A stretch of 64,000 nt of DNA from Aplectana chamaeleonis (lineage: Eukaryota; Nematoda; Chromadorea; Rhabditida; Cosmocercidae), in the NCBI GenBank assembly GCA_029168955.1, contig JAPDOI010000020.1:1582501-1646500 (forward strand), read 5' to 3'. Position 1 is the first letter of the stretch. Each line of letters opens with the position of its first letter. Made by a program: the position numbers and the translations under genes. Of the stretch, positions 1 to 11,156 are shown one piece after another. The notes beneath the pieces were generated by a model, which saw only the letters and a list, made by a program, of their open reading frames with translations, made no database searches and was not told where the DNA came from.

Positions 1-1000
1 AAAGTCTCAGATTAGTCTCAAAGTTTCTATGTGGGGGTTATTTGGGGTGCTGAATACGAATTTGATGTCCATTTGTCGATTATCGAAATATTGAGGTAGG
101 TTTTGTCTCCTAAATGGCATGTTACCTGCCGTAACCTACAGTAAACCTTAAAAATTCCACAAGCGAACCCCAGATTTGTGCTCAGCACTCCAGATTACAT
201 ACCCCTACATACATGTTTTTAGCAGAATCCGAAGAAAAATTTAAAGGCACTGTTCGCGATAAAAATCGCTTTTTTGTTTTTTTTTTTCGCCTACCTTGAA
301 ACCGGTCCCACCGGTCCCAATCTGATTCCAATGATGTCTCTGGAATCGTACAAAACCTTCTGGGAATGGAGTTATGGTTGCTCAAAAATTGAGCTAGGGA
401 AAATGGTGGACGAGTTGTCCGAGGCTTGTAACTTCCGTATTTTGCAGCCAATGTATGCGAGTTGACCTGAGTAAAGAGAGAAGGTGAGAATGAAGGGAAG
501 AACGGGGCTTTTGATCGGAAATCATCGCCCAACTAACGATTTCGAATGTTCCTTTCTTCGCGTCGAGGGGCGGGAAGAGGCGGGACTTGCCCACTTTGGT
601 GGGGTTTGCCCACTTTTCTAAGCCGTTTTGCGGCTCCTGGGTAGGTTTTCGTCCCGTTTTTTTGACGCTGTTCTGCTTCTGAGAACCACGAGAAGCCTTT
701 GTCATGAAGAATTCGAGGATGAAGTTTATCGCGAACAGTGTCCGCGAAGCTTAAAAAAAAACGCTCTCAACTTTTTTTCAGAGTGGGTCTAGGCAGTTGC
801 GAAGGGCATATTCGGAATTTTCGTCCAAAAATGGTTCTAGTAAAGCGCATTTCTCTAGGAATGGACAGACAGACTAATAGTGGTTTCATTGTAAGCAGTT
901 TCGCACTATGTATGCTCAAGAGATACAATGTAATTCGCTCTCGTAGATGCCTTCTATTGTCTAAATGCTACCTTTGTGAGTTCAAGGGAAGCCGGGGTTA
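1..1000. repeat. Family E dispersed repeat, split by family C copy 1
   Basis: The 1-240 segment (CCGTAACCTACAGTAAACC, CCAGATTTGTGCTCAGCAC, ACATACCCCTACATAC) and the segment after 754 (GAAGGGCATATTCGGAATTT, GCGCATTTCTCTAGGAATGG) match text found at 32465-32830 (reverse) and 33290-34060 (forward), and partly at 7680-7800 and 26440-26700. No coding potential was recognised. Confidence 0.6.
241..753. mobile_element. Family C element copy 1 (TTAAAGGCAGTG ends)
   Basis: Starts TTAAAGGCACTGTTCGCGAT and ends near an inverted form (TTTATCGCGAACAGTG, about 725-740, then a decayed tip). The interior matches copies at 31553 and 55529 (for example GATTCCAATGATGTCTCTGG and GAGTAAAGAGAGAAGGTGAG). It sits inside a family E repeat, which resumes after it. 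Confidence 0.75.
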
Positions 1001-1176
1001 GATTTTGAGGCGCGGTGTGGTGCCCTAAACGAACATTTTCTGGCAACAGGCACTCAATAGAGTGAGAGAGCTGAAAATAGGATTCTCAGCCTCAGTCTTA
1101 GATATGTATGTACGGATTCATAACTAATGTGAATGTGTGCGGTGAGCGAGAGTTTTAATTACCCCTTCCTCCTTCT

Positions 1177-1195
1177 CATCATCATCATCATCATC
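1177..1195 (+). repeat. (ATC)n microsatellite
   Basis: Six ATC units following CTCCTTCT. Confidence 0.9.
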
Positions 1196-1505
1196 GTAGC
1201 CGTCGTGGTCAGACGTTCATCATAGTCAACAAGCGATGATCACACCCCTCTCTCTACTGGATTCTCTTAATCATTTACAAGCATTTCTTCCTTTGCCATC
1301 CCCCATGTCTGGGTTATGGACAACTTCTGGTTAGGGTAGCATGTAGGGGCTGCCGCGATACACTTATGCATAGTTTTGCTCCTGCAGCGATACATATTCT
1401 GATACGCGACACACGCAATTTCCCATTCATTCCAAATGCCGCCGCGGGTCGTATTTTAGATTCTAGTCTTTCTCGGATATAATTATAATATTCTGTTTAT
1501 GTGAA

Positions 1506-1706
1506 GTTTGTCTTAGCGAGACTGTCCGCCCACGCGTTCGGCGTGCGTGTCGAGCGGCCATCAGGAAGGCAATTTACGGACGAGCCTCTCCACGAGTCTG
1601 ATACATCTGATATTCCTATCGATTGACAGGTCTGAAAAGTGCCTTCGCGATGGGTCATCAACACGCTCGCGGACCGCAAGGGTTTACAATCTCATTCGGA
1701 CAGACT
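1506..1706. mobile_element. Foldback MITE, family B copy 1
   Basis: Left arm GAGACTGTCCGCCCACGCG followed by GGCGTGCGTGTCGAGCGGCC. The right arm is inverted and more diverged (ACACGCTCGCGGACCGCAAG, then CTCATTCGGACAGAC). The same arms define three other copies in the window. Confidence 0.75.
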
Positions 1707-1839
1707 ATATATGAGTACACATGTGTATGTAAATATAGTCGATTCCAGTCAGAGTGTACGCGAGCGCGGTAGCTGCCGCATGCGTACTCTGCTAATTCGT
1801 CATATCGTCTTAACAGTTACTTAACTAAAACTTTTTTCT

Positions 1840-2475
1840 GGAATCATACACCGCGGCGTTACGCGCGGCGCGGCTTCGCATAACGGGTTGTTTATACACC
1901 CGTCGTCGAGCGGCGCTGTGCAGCCCATCACTGTAATATTGAACACGCGGCGCGGCACGATCGATATTGGGGTTCGTTTATATTTCCATCTCTGAGCGGC
2001 GCGGTAAAGTGCAATTCTATAATATTGGTCATGCGGCGCGCCGCAATCGATATTATAGGGATGCACTCTGCCGCGCTGCTCGGCGACGGAAGTGTGAACG
2101 ACCCCTACGGTAATGTTACAATCCTTCTTGCTGCTTTCCAAATTTGAAAACACGCTATGTGAAATGCAGAAAAGGCATTTGTTAAAAGAGTGTACCGCGG
2201 TGTCGCATGCGGCGCGGCGTCGCGGGATTTAGGCATCGTTTATAGTTCACCCGACGCGCGGGAACTTTTTATAGTTCCGCCGCCGTGGGGAGCTGCGAAG
2301 CGCTATCCTGTAATATCGATCGTGCCGCGCAGCTCGATCAATATTAGGCGTCGTTTGTATAGTACAGTACATTTCTGTAAGATTAATCACGCGGCGCGGC
2401 ACGATCGACGCAATAGGACTGCACTTCGCCGTTCCGCTTGGTGGCGGAAGTATAAACGACTGCTTAGGATAACAG
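1840..2475. repeat. Cluster of CGATATT-type palindromic MITEs (family N copies 1 and 2)
   Basis: Repeated GC-rich foldback units with the core AATATCGAT and GCGCGGCACGATCGATATT, each bounded by GTCGTTTATACTTCCGCC-like ends (for example near 1970-2105, and 2190-2470). Overlapping arms make exact unit ends uncertain. The same cores occur at 37024, 41985, 45920 and 46647. Confidence 0.65.
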
Positions 2476-2510
2476 TTTTTTTTTTGTTTTTCTTTTCGAT
2501 TCTGTAGTAG

Positions 2511-3439
2511 CGTACAATGCTAGGCAATCAACGGATAACAGAACCTGACACGATCTCGCGTAACGCTAGCGCAACATCGCGAGATGTCGCGTGCCGCCAG
2601 CGTGGCGTCGCGGAAGTGTTTATAACAGTTATTCGTGCTTTTTTTCCAATCTACGTAGTCAATAAGTGGTATGCAAAAACAGGCAGTTGTTTACAGAAGA
2701 TGCTCGGCTGCCGCGCGCGGCCGGCGCGGCATCGTAGGGAATAGTATAACTATGTTTTGTGGTGTCATACAAATTCACTGGCTTATTCAGTGCTACACAG
2801 AAAAAGTGTTTGTTAGGAGAATTTACCACTATGACGCGTGCGGCGAGCGCGACGTCGCATAAGCGGTGCGTCGGGAGCTTGCGCGATAATGTGCGTTGGG
2901 CCGTAACGTTGGCTTTTCAGTGTTTTTGGCAGCATCGGTCACATGCTGCTTCGCGGCTACTGCGTGCGACGTCTCGGTAGGTACCCTAAACCAGTGCTAA
3001 TCTAGCACATGACCATCACTGGGGCGGTAATTCGGTGCGTACGCGTCGCGCAACTCGTCGCTTGTATGTCACTCTGATTGGGATCGACTAAAAAATTGTA
3101 CTGCGGCTCGCTGTGGCCATTTCATACACTTGCGCCGCAGTCATTTATTGTTTCAATCTTCGGCTCCATGAAATTTTCATCGATTTTTTTAACGCTTAGC
3201 GACAGCTACCTAGATGATTTTCCATTCCATAGTAAGCGCCATCTTCTCTTCGCGCTCGGACCCCATTTAGTCCGCGATCAGTCCGCTTTAGTTTTCTTGA
3301 TTTCCATGTGTATGTGCGTGTACGTGTTCGAATGAGGAACGACGATTGTCAATTTAAGGTCATGTTTGTCCACGATGTCTGACGCGTCCAGACACACGCA
3401 CAAGACAGCTACGACTATACTTCGCTAAATTTCGCTGCT
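2511..3439. other. No gene recognised; GC-rich repeat-like text
   Basis: Contains GCGAGATGTCGCGTGCCGCC and related GCGACGTCGCATAAGCGG words near 2575-2870 that resemble the neighbouring palindromic family but do not form clear ends. From 3000 on there is nothing identifiable before the GC island at 3440. Confidence 0.4.
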
Positions 3440-3553
3440 TCATACTATTGCTGACGTGTGGTGTTCGCCGCAGTCCGGCACGCGTGCGTGTCGCGACGCG
3501 ATCGCGACGACGAAAATTGCAGCTGCGGCGCCACGTGTCGTCGTCCATCACGT

Positions 3554-3811
3554 ATGTTGGATGGTGCTGCTGCGAGTGTTCAGAGTCGACAACTTCTACA
3601 TCCGGCCGCTGCCGCCGGCGTCGGCATTGGCGCTGCCGCCCGATGCGCTGCGACCTCCGTCGCGGCAACGCCAACAACATCGCCGCCGCTTGGCACGACG
3701 CGATCGTCGGCGTCACGCGGCGCCATAGGGCGCCGCCGTGCGTCGGCGTTCGTGAGACGCGTCTCCATGGCGATACCGACGCTCACCGCCGATCCGGTGC
3801 CGTTTTCAGCG
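3554..3811 (+). CDS. Candidate distant alternative first exon (86 codons), unassigned
   Basis: A GC-rich island (about 3440-3811) holds an open frame from ATG 3554, rich in Ala/Ser/Thr, ending in a basic, phosphorylation-site-like stretch (GRRRASAFVRRVSMAIP) and then TTTTCAGCG followed by the strong donor GTAAGG at 3812. The frame stops 12 nt into the presumed intron, which supports splicing there. The donor is in phase 0, the phase needed to join the channel exon at 45499, but phase alone is weak evidence and the join would span about 41.7 kb. Because GC is high, other frames are open here too. It could equally be the first exon of another gene or no exon at all. Confidence 0.3.
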
Positions 3812-4444
3812 GTAAGGTTTATTTAATTATTTTGGTAATTAAATACATATCTAACTGGTTCGATCATACTTTGCTGCAGCGATTTATAAACTTCTGGGCA
3901 ATTCTGAAGAGCTCTCTTTCTTGACCGACGTTTGTCTGCCGACGTCGACCATAGCGAAACATATTTGCTGAAAGTAAGGTTCAGACAGAAAAGACACGCT
4001 CGCTTCTGGCAAACAGCAAAGCCCAGAGCTCTTTACGAATGCCCCAGACATTATATGCACGTTTTTTGTTTGCTTGTCGCCACAGGTTAGAACTTGTTGA
4101 AACACAAAACTTTCCTGTTAAATTCTGTTCGTGCCGGCTGAAAATATTGGCCTGCATTCCTAAGTCAACCTTAACCCATGGGAGTTATACTTACTCGATT
4201 TCGTAAGGAAGAACAGGAACATTTGGTCAGTTACACTATTCTTTCTTTTCTTTTATCTCTAATTGTTTTTTTCTAGTACATATTGAGCTCTTTTCATAAT
4301 TGAGTTTGTTTGGTTTGAGTTTGATTTATTATATTTTATATTTCATATTTTTTATGATTGGTTTAATGAGTTTTTGATCTGTCACAGTTGTGTTTAAGTT
4401 GCGAAAAATAGGCAGTATAGACATTAAAAGCTTAATTTTTATTC

Positions 4445-4517
4445 TGTCTCTTCGCGTGCGTGTGCGGAGCGAGAGGAGAGAGCACAGGCGCGCACACGCA
4501 TGCGATAAACGGAATTT
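4445..4517 (-). repeat. Family J repeat (CT/GC-rich), copy 1
   Basis: Reverse orientation: CGCATGCGTGTGCGCGCCTG, TCTCCTCTCGCTCCGCACAC. It shares its layout with three plus-strand copies (34844, 43995, 48922). Confidence 0.5.
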
Positions 4518-4560
4518 TCTTTTTCATTTTGAATTAGTGGATATGGCTTTGGTACGTGTA

Positions 4561-5524
4561 ATGTGCTTATCTGGGCCGAATTTCGGTCCGCAATCGCGTC
4601 TCGACACGCTTTGCGGCCGCACGCTCCCAGGTCAGAAGAGCTTCCACTCTGGCAAAAACTCGTTTGCGACCCCGTAAGAGATTCGGGAAATTTTGGGTCG
4701 GAGGGTCGCCGATTTGGAGAATCAGTAGGCGGAGCATGGAATCGGAGGTAGCGTTAGTCAATGCGTGTTGGGTCGCGTGCGCAGTGCCGCCAGACGACGG
4801 CACCGACGTAACGTTGAAGCCAAAAGCAAACCAGCGGTACATACGAGCCGTCTCGGGGTGGGGCTAGACCGACTCAATTCATGGGCAAGTGTGCACTCCT
4901 CGGGCTCTGCCTTCGAGTTGAGTGGAATACGAGTGCCTGCACTTGGCTGCTCCTGCACCAACATGGGTGCGCTATCCTGGGAGCAGGCAAGAGGCGGAGC
5001 ATTCGTAGAATTGATTGATTTTTGAGAGCACAGAAGGTGCAGACTTGGCTAGGGTCCAGGTGAGTGTATAGCGGTTGGCATAGGACAAGGAGGTGCGCAC
5101 TTGGCATGTATGGCGTTATCGATTTTGTCTCGTGGTTTAGCATCCCGTTCGGTGACCCGTTCCGCAAAGCGGGGAGCATTGCGTTCGCCGTCGGAGGGTT
5201 GCCCTGTCCATTCTGTGACGTCATCAGTCGTTTAGCATCCCGTTCACTCAACCGTTCTTGACGGTGTCCGTATGTGTTGTTTTCGATCAACGGGATGCTC
5301 AACGCCTTCGCTAACGAAGGCTGTCAGAGCAGCGCCGCAGCCGCCGATTTGTTGACTCTAGGTGGGGTTTGGAAATTGGAAACTCGAAAAAATTGGAGGA
5401 AATTGTATAAAAAAGCCACATCGAGCCGGCTTTGGCGCTGGAAACCCGACTGACTCGAGCGCGTGCGGCCGCAAAGCGTGTTGAGACGCAATTGCGGACC
5501 GGAATTTGGCCCAGATTAGCGCAG
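4561..5524. mobile_element. TA-flanked foldback MITE, family A copy 1, with a nested insertion
   Basis: Long inverted ends (left TTATCTGGGCCGAATTTCGG, continuing through GGCCGCACGC to about 4625; right arm about 5460-5524) with TA on both sides (4559-4560, 5525-5526). Compared with copy 2 (57579-57857, opposite orientation), the interior carries about 685 extra bases (about 4647-5330), so copy 2 serves as an empty site. No gene was recognised in the extra segment. Confidence 0.85.
4647..5330. mobile_element. Insertion nested inside family A copy 1
   Basis: Delimited by comparison with the other family A copy: the sequence joining GAAGAGCTTCCA to GCGCCGCAGCCGCC there is interrupted here. It contains two nearby copies of TTTAGCATCCCGTTC (about 5137 and 5231). 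A 142-codon minus-strand open frame lies in it (4874-5302) but resembles nothing I know. Class unknown. Confidence 0.6.
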
Positions 5525-5995
5525 TAATAACAGGTTGCTAGGTCCTTTGTAAAGAAGTGGAGGGCTTTTAAACGAATTTAATGAATCAGAATGAATCCAC
5601 TACAGGGTTATTATAAACTGTAATATAGTATTAATGTTATTATTGATATTTTTTAATAATAATTTTTTATTTTATGTTATAATAATTTTTATAATATATT
5701 TTCAATTATATAAAATTGATGTTTTTATTAATATATTTTTATATGGACTAGTTAATTATTACGGCGTTGCAATTGAATAAGATCGTTTCGGGGCACAGAA
5801 TCAAATTTTTTATTGTTTATTTTTTATTGTTCTCAGAAGAGGAGAATTCTAGAGAGTAGCTAGTGATTCAAGAGTACAAAATCTTCTTTTAGCCTTATGT
5901 GACACTTGATATGTCTTTCTGGCCACTAAATGTAGAGATATTATCGATTTCCAATAATATCACTTTAAACACGTCGGCCTTCATGTCTTAACAGC

Positions 5996-6254
5996 TAAAC
6001 TCTGACGCCGCCGTAGTGGGTTACGCAATCGAGCCTCACCGGCTGCGTGTGGTCGCGCCGCGTGCACAGTTGTGCTAGATATCCTGCGATAGGATGAATA
6101 ATCGGAAGTCGAAGAATACTAGTAGTCGCAGAATGCTTCCGAGATAAGATATTTATTCTATCACAGGCTATCTAGTAGAAGTGAGCACGCGGCGCGACCG
6201 CACGCAGCCGGTGAGGCTCAATTGCTTAGCCCACTACGGCGGTGTCTGAGCTTA
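5996..6254. mobile_element. Nearly full-length hairpin element, 259 bp
   Basis: Left TAAACTCTGACGCCGCCGTA then GAGCCTCACCGGCTGCGTG; right the inverse, ending TACGGCGGTGTCTGAGCTTA. Pairing continues through CTAGATA...TATCTAG almost to the centre near 6120. Confidence 0.8.
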
Positions 6255-6573
6255 TGTATTGTTTCCTGTCTCATTGATGTCTTGTTAGACCACATATCTG
6301 AGGTAGAGCTTGCGCTAGCTGTAAACGTGCTGTGGTTGGATCGCAACGCGACCGCGACGCCTGTGGCGCCAGCACTATGGGCCAGGTAGTATTCTCCGAC
6401 CGCTCGCGTTAAACTTGAGATGAAATGGGGGGGGGCAACAAAAAAAAATCCACCATATTGTTTTTATTAGCTCAATCGGTAGAGTCAGGTCGAAAGCCTA
6501 CCTGCCCAGAACTTGACTTGCTGTAAATGATCCGCTGGTCCGCTGTGCCCCGGCAAGAGGCGGCGCATAGGCT

Positions 6574-6767
6574 GAGACTGTCCGACCATGCAGTCAGCGT
6601 GCGTGTCGAGCGGCCTCGCGAAGTCATTTTCCGAAACAGCCTGCCCACGGCTGACTGGGATAATGTTCATAATTCGTTTAATATTCCTGCCAATCGATTC
6701 ATAGGTCCGGAAAATGTCTCCGCGTCTTCCGCTCGACGCGCACACCGGCCGCGTGGGCGGACAGTCA
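6574..6767. mobile_element. Foldback MITE, family B copy 2
   Basis: Left GAGACTGTCCGACCATGCAG then GCGTGCGTGTCGAGCGGCC. Right GCTCGACGCGCACACCGGCC then GCGTGGGCGGACAGTC. About 40-bp inverted arms around an AT-richer centre of 110 bp. Confidence 0.8.
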
Positions 6768-7360
6768 CATTTCGTACCTGATAAGTATCCTATATGGTGT
6801 CATTTGCATTCTCCTGAACTCTGTTTTCTTTGATCTTTTGTCATTTTCAATTTCTCTCCTTATATTATATATTCGACGAAATCGATTTTATTGATTTACT
6901 GCCTGAACGAAACTTTATTGAACCCTTTTTGTCTAGCAGCCCACTGTGATTCTTCTCTGATTTTGTTCTTTTGAGATGTCTGTCATATTATCGAAATAGT
7001 CTTTTTTTCAATGAAAACAGGTGTAGATTTTCTTCTCAACGCGTTTCTCTCCAAGCATATGTCTTCGGGCATATTTTCTCCGATAAGCTTCCCTCTGAGA
7101 AGAAACGAAAGTACCACTTGCAGAAAATGCATTTCTAGGCTTCAGTCACTCATAAAATTTGGGCCATCATTGCGTGTTTCGACTTTTTCTACTGCGAATA
7201 ATTGCTCTGCGCTTAATGTGTAGATGTCAGGATGGGGGCAGTGAAGAGGAACATCTGTGCGTGTCATAGTTCTCCTGTCCGAGCCTCTTCACCTATACGC
7301 TTGAGAAGTTGAGTTTTTACGATAATTTTAGCTAAGTCAGTGATACTTCTTATGCACAAT

Positions 7361-7496
7361 CGGCATGGATCCTAGTGATAGCGTGCATTCCCTATTGAAG
7401 GTCGGCGCAAACTCGGTGCTGCTATGTTATAGCATATGGCACCGAGTATGCGCCAACCTCATAGAGAACGCAAAGTATCATTAGAGTCCATGCCGA
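7361..7496. mobile_element. Hairpin element, 136 bp
   Basis: CGGCATGGATCCTAGTGATA then GGTCGGCGCAAACTCGGTGC, inverted at GCACCGAGTATGCGCCAACC and ending GTCCATGCCG. The loop is about 15 bp around TGTTATAGCATA. Confidence 0.8.
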
Positions 7497-7954
7497 CGTT
7501 AGGCAGATAGCAACAGGGTCCAGCAGGTCGTTGCACCTAACCTTGCCGGAGCTACGACCCCCCGCGAACATTTTTCAGAGCTTCTAATTTTTTTTCGATT
7601 CGCCCTAATTGAAATGTTTTCCACAGATTTGAAACAGAAAAGGCTCTAAATTCTAGAACTTTTGAAACTCCATCACATCAGCTTGTTTGTATCTTGTTTG
7701 TGTAGCGAATTCGTGATTAACACCTTGAATAACCCCCCTGACCAAATTTTCAGCCAAATCTAAAATTCTGAAGTATTACTGTATAAGGACCGTAAAGTGC
7801 CACAACCTTGCAAAAAATCAAAAAAAAAATACTTCGTACTCGTGCTGAGCGCCCTAAACAAACTTTTTATCTCCAAGCGTGCAGAAAACTGTTTGCGTTG
7901 GATGGGGGGGGGGGACAGCGTCTAGCAACCCGTTGTAAAGAGCCGCGAATAACT

Positions 7955-8720
7955 TACGACCCCCTCGTCGGTGAGTCCGCGCCAAAAAATATCAGATTTT
8001 GACCAGCCCCCCCCCCCAGGAAAAATTGGGCATACGAAAAACTCCTTTTTTAACAAAAAAATCCAGCTAGAATCGATGAAAAAATCAAATACATAGAACT
8101 CTATGAAAAGACCTAGCCCAATCAAAAATCATCCAGAAAAAAATGAGCATTAAAACGGGCTGTTTTCGAAATTTTCAAGCTGAAATGTGCAAGAATCCAG
8201 AGAAGCTCTTCCTGAAAGAAAAACAGCCCGTAACTAGCTCGATTGAAATTCATCCAAAAAAATGCTCCTTACGACGGGCTTTTCACAAAAAAATACAGCT
8301 GGAATCGATGAAAAAATCAAATCTAAGTGTGTGAATAAAAACAGCCCCCCCATTGTCCGATCAAACATCATTCAGCAAAAAAAATTGGGCATTCTTGAAG
8401 TTGAGAATTTTATTTTTAAAATTTTGGGTCGTACGTCTTGTAATGTATTTTTATGTCTACAGGGGGATTAAAAACAGTTGAATGGACATGGAACTGGTTT
8501 TTCTCAGGTTGTAAACAGTGGCAGTTTCGTTTTAAAATCGCAGGGACCACTTTTCTAGAAAGTCTGACACGTTTTTACGTTTTTTTTTTTGAAAAACTTA
8601 TGTTTTTTCACCCTAAAATTTCACGATCCCCCTCAAATTTTTCGTTTTCTCCGATCGTTTTGACGACCCCCTCCCCACCACCCGTTGGCGAACTATCCAC
8701 ACCCGTTGAACCCTGTTCTT
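7955..8720. repeat. Low-complexity repeat field with related units
   Basis: Recurring text such as CAGCTAGAATCGATGAAAAA and CAGCTGGAATCGATGAAAAA (about 8064 and 8298), CATCCAGAAAAAAATGAGCA and CATCCAAAAAAATGCTCC (about 8129 and 8250), and poly-C/poly-G runs (7904, 8007). It looks like degenerate tandem units of 80-170 bp. Small open frames here are not supported as genes. Confidence 0.4.
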
Positions 8721-8954
8721 TCCTACCCGTATACGAGTTCAACAGTTTTCTTTTTCTTCTTTAGCGTTTGTCCCGCTCCAATGCGGGGTCCGCTTTTCTT
8801 ATGCGCTGGCGCCAGTTTTCCCTGCCATGCGCCTGATCAGGGTGCACGCCGGCTATTTCCAAATCGGTTTGCATTTGGGTCTTTCCCCAGGCACGTCAAG
8901 GTTGAGCCCACCATGGCAAACGGTGTCACCTCCAGCGCAAAGAACGTGCACATA

Positions 8955-10105
8955 CCATACCCATTTCTCGTCCATAACTTTTTTGCGCTTCGAGATAGAT
9001 GTTTGGCGGATAGCGTTTTCAGTTTCTGAAAATACATTCCCCTTCTACCAGCCGATTTCAGTTTATAAAAAGCATTTTTTTTTCGCCTGAAATTATCGCT
9101 TTCTCGTCCATAACTTTTTTGTGCTGAGAGATAGACCTTCGGTGAAGAATGTTTTTGGAATCGTCATATAATTCTGCGTCGACTAATGTTTCCAAGTTGA
9201 AAAATATTTTCTCGATCCTTCAGCCTAATTCATTTTACGAAACACCGGTTTTTCGCCTGTAACTCTTTAACCATTAAAGATAGAGTTCTGGTGAAGGTCG
9301 TTTTTGAAATCTGCGTAAAATTCTGCGTCGAATGTTATATCGGGTTCCCTAACTTTGCTTGCCCCATAAGCCAGCCAGGTCGGTGGAGCCGAGCTCCGTT
9401 GTTATCTCCATAGGGTGCTCTCGCCTCTATGGTTTAAATAAGAGACGCAGAGTTCTGCTGGAGCTAACAACGGGACTCGGCTCCACCGACCTGGCTGGCA
9501 AGCAAAGTTAGGAATCCGATATGTCATTCGACGCAAGGTTTTACGTAGATTTGAAAAGCAACCTTCACCAGAACCCTATCTTCAACGGTTGAAGAGCTAT
9601 AGGCGAAAAACCGATGTTTCGAAAAAAGAATTAGGCTGAAGGATCGAGAAAATAATTTTTCAACCTGGAAACACAAGTCGACGCAGAATTCTGTGGGACA
9701 GGGGCTCTCTACACATCGAGGGAGGAGTTGTCCCGGCTTTCGCGGCTCTAATTCCACTCGGGACCATCTCGCTCGCGTTGAGTGGCGAGACGTTTTAAAC
9801 TGCAAAAACGGTACAACTCCTCCCTCGGTGAGTATACAGCCCCTGTCCCGAATTCTGTTGAGATTCCGAAAACAACCTTCACCAAAGATCCACCTCTTAC
9901 CGTAGAAAAGTTATGAACGAAAAACCGATAATTTCAGACGAAAAAAATGTACTTTTCAAACAGAAATTGGCTGGAAGATAGGGAACGTATTTTTTGAAAC
10001 TGAAAACGCCGTTCGATGCAGAATTATATGGAGATTCCGAAAACAACCTTCATCAAAGGTCTACATCTAAGCACAAAAAAAGTTATGGACGAAAAACCGG
10101 CAGTG
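8955..10105. mobile_element. Large foldback element, about 1.15 kb, arms of repeated sub-units
   Basis: The left arm (8955-9345) and right arm (9520-10105) are inverted copies. Each contains several units with TCGTCCATAACTTTTTTG, AGATAGACCTTCGGTGAAG and TAATTCTGCGTCGA motifs (complement on the right: AACAACCTTCACCAAAG, AAAAGTTATGGACGAAAAAC). The centre (9350-9515) is a tighter hairpin (CCAGCCAGGTCGGTGGAGCC and its inverse). A separate hairpin element is inserted in the right arm at 9695. Confidence 0.75.
9695..9849. mobile_element. 155-bp hairpin MITE with perfect 9-bp target duplication
   Basis: Ends GGGACAGGGGCT and AGCCCCTGTCCC, with inner arms CGAGGGAGGAGTTGT and ACAACTCCTCCCTCG. It is flanked by GAATTCTGT at 9686-9694 and 9850-9858. 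A 9-bp duplication is typical of Mutator-like elements. It interrupts the right arm of the 8955-10105 foldback, so it is younger than that element. Confidence 0.85.
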
Positions 10106-11156
10106 ACACCCACCCAATCTTGAAAATGACTTGCATGAGTGTTGAGTAACTTTCACTCTTTGTCAGGATGTTTCACCAGTTGCCACCCGTTTTCCCAATG
10201 GTGAAGGTTCCCCACTTCGCCTGCCCAGGATGAAGGTTGGTGGAGTACATGGCTCCACCCAACGAAGCTATGGTAAAGATAGTGATTGTTGCTCGATTGT
10301 TTTTATCAAACAGATGCTCTTGAAAAAAAAAGCCGATAATCCAGCCCCGAATCTCGATAAACCGCTGGTTTTTCTTGTGCTCAGGGTCACAAGGTTTATC
10401 ACTCATTTTAACTTACAAGGACATCTCCACTAGCCTCCCTTCACCCCATCCCCCAAATAAAGAGATGGCTGAACAGCACACGTAATGTGAGCCACCCCGT
10501 CGTCGTCGTTCGTGGTGGGGGTCGATTTGCCTTCTTCTCTGCTGGCTCTCCTCACCTTCCATGCTTACTGCGTACTACTCTTTTACATAATTAGTCGTCA
10601 GCACTCCATGTCAACAGCGGTCTCTCCTTTTTTTCTTGCCCAGCCATCCCTGCAGCGACAGCTGAATCTGAGCACAACCAGTAGGGTGGTGCTTAGTTAT
10701 AGCTCGGGTTAGGCTCAGTGGATTCTGGTGCGTAACTGTGGTCTACCCAGTTATATTCGCCCGAACGTCTACGACATCTTCCCGCTATTTTCATACATGT
10801 CATGCCTAGTGGCGGTAGTATATGCGGATATTTTGCCAAGGCTATTCTCTTCATTATGTGTACACATACTTCCTCTCCTCATCAACTGCATATAACAATA
10901 AACAAACCTGGAGGCGTATCTAACTGTTCTGTTTCTTCCGAAAATCACTGGCCCATAACTCCTGCCGTTCATTGATGCATATTATTGTTACGCTTTCCAA
11001 AAGACCGAATATCGGGTAGACTCGAATAGCAGCGTGTTTTAACATTTTCGAACAAGCAAACCTCGACGCTTTATTGAATCGTTAGATCTTCATAACAGAC
11101 AAATAGAAGCGAATCTTGAACGAGACGTAGCCGAACTTATGTAGGAGACTGGTTGG

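Noticed and set aside
3448..3924. 158-codon plus-strand frame over the GC island
   Set aside because: It is Arg/Cys-rich, as expected from GC-rich DNA read in the wrong frame. The overlapping frame ending at the GTAAGG donor is the better exon candidate.
4874..5302. 142-codon minus-strand frame
   Set aside because: It lies inside the insertion within a MITE, matches no family I know and has no splice or start context.
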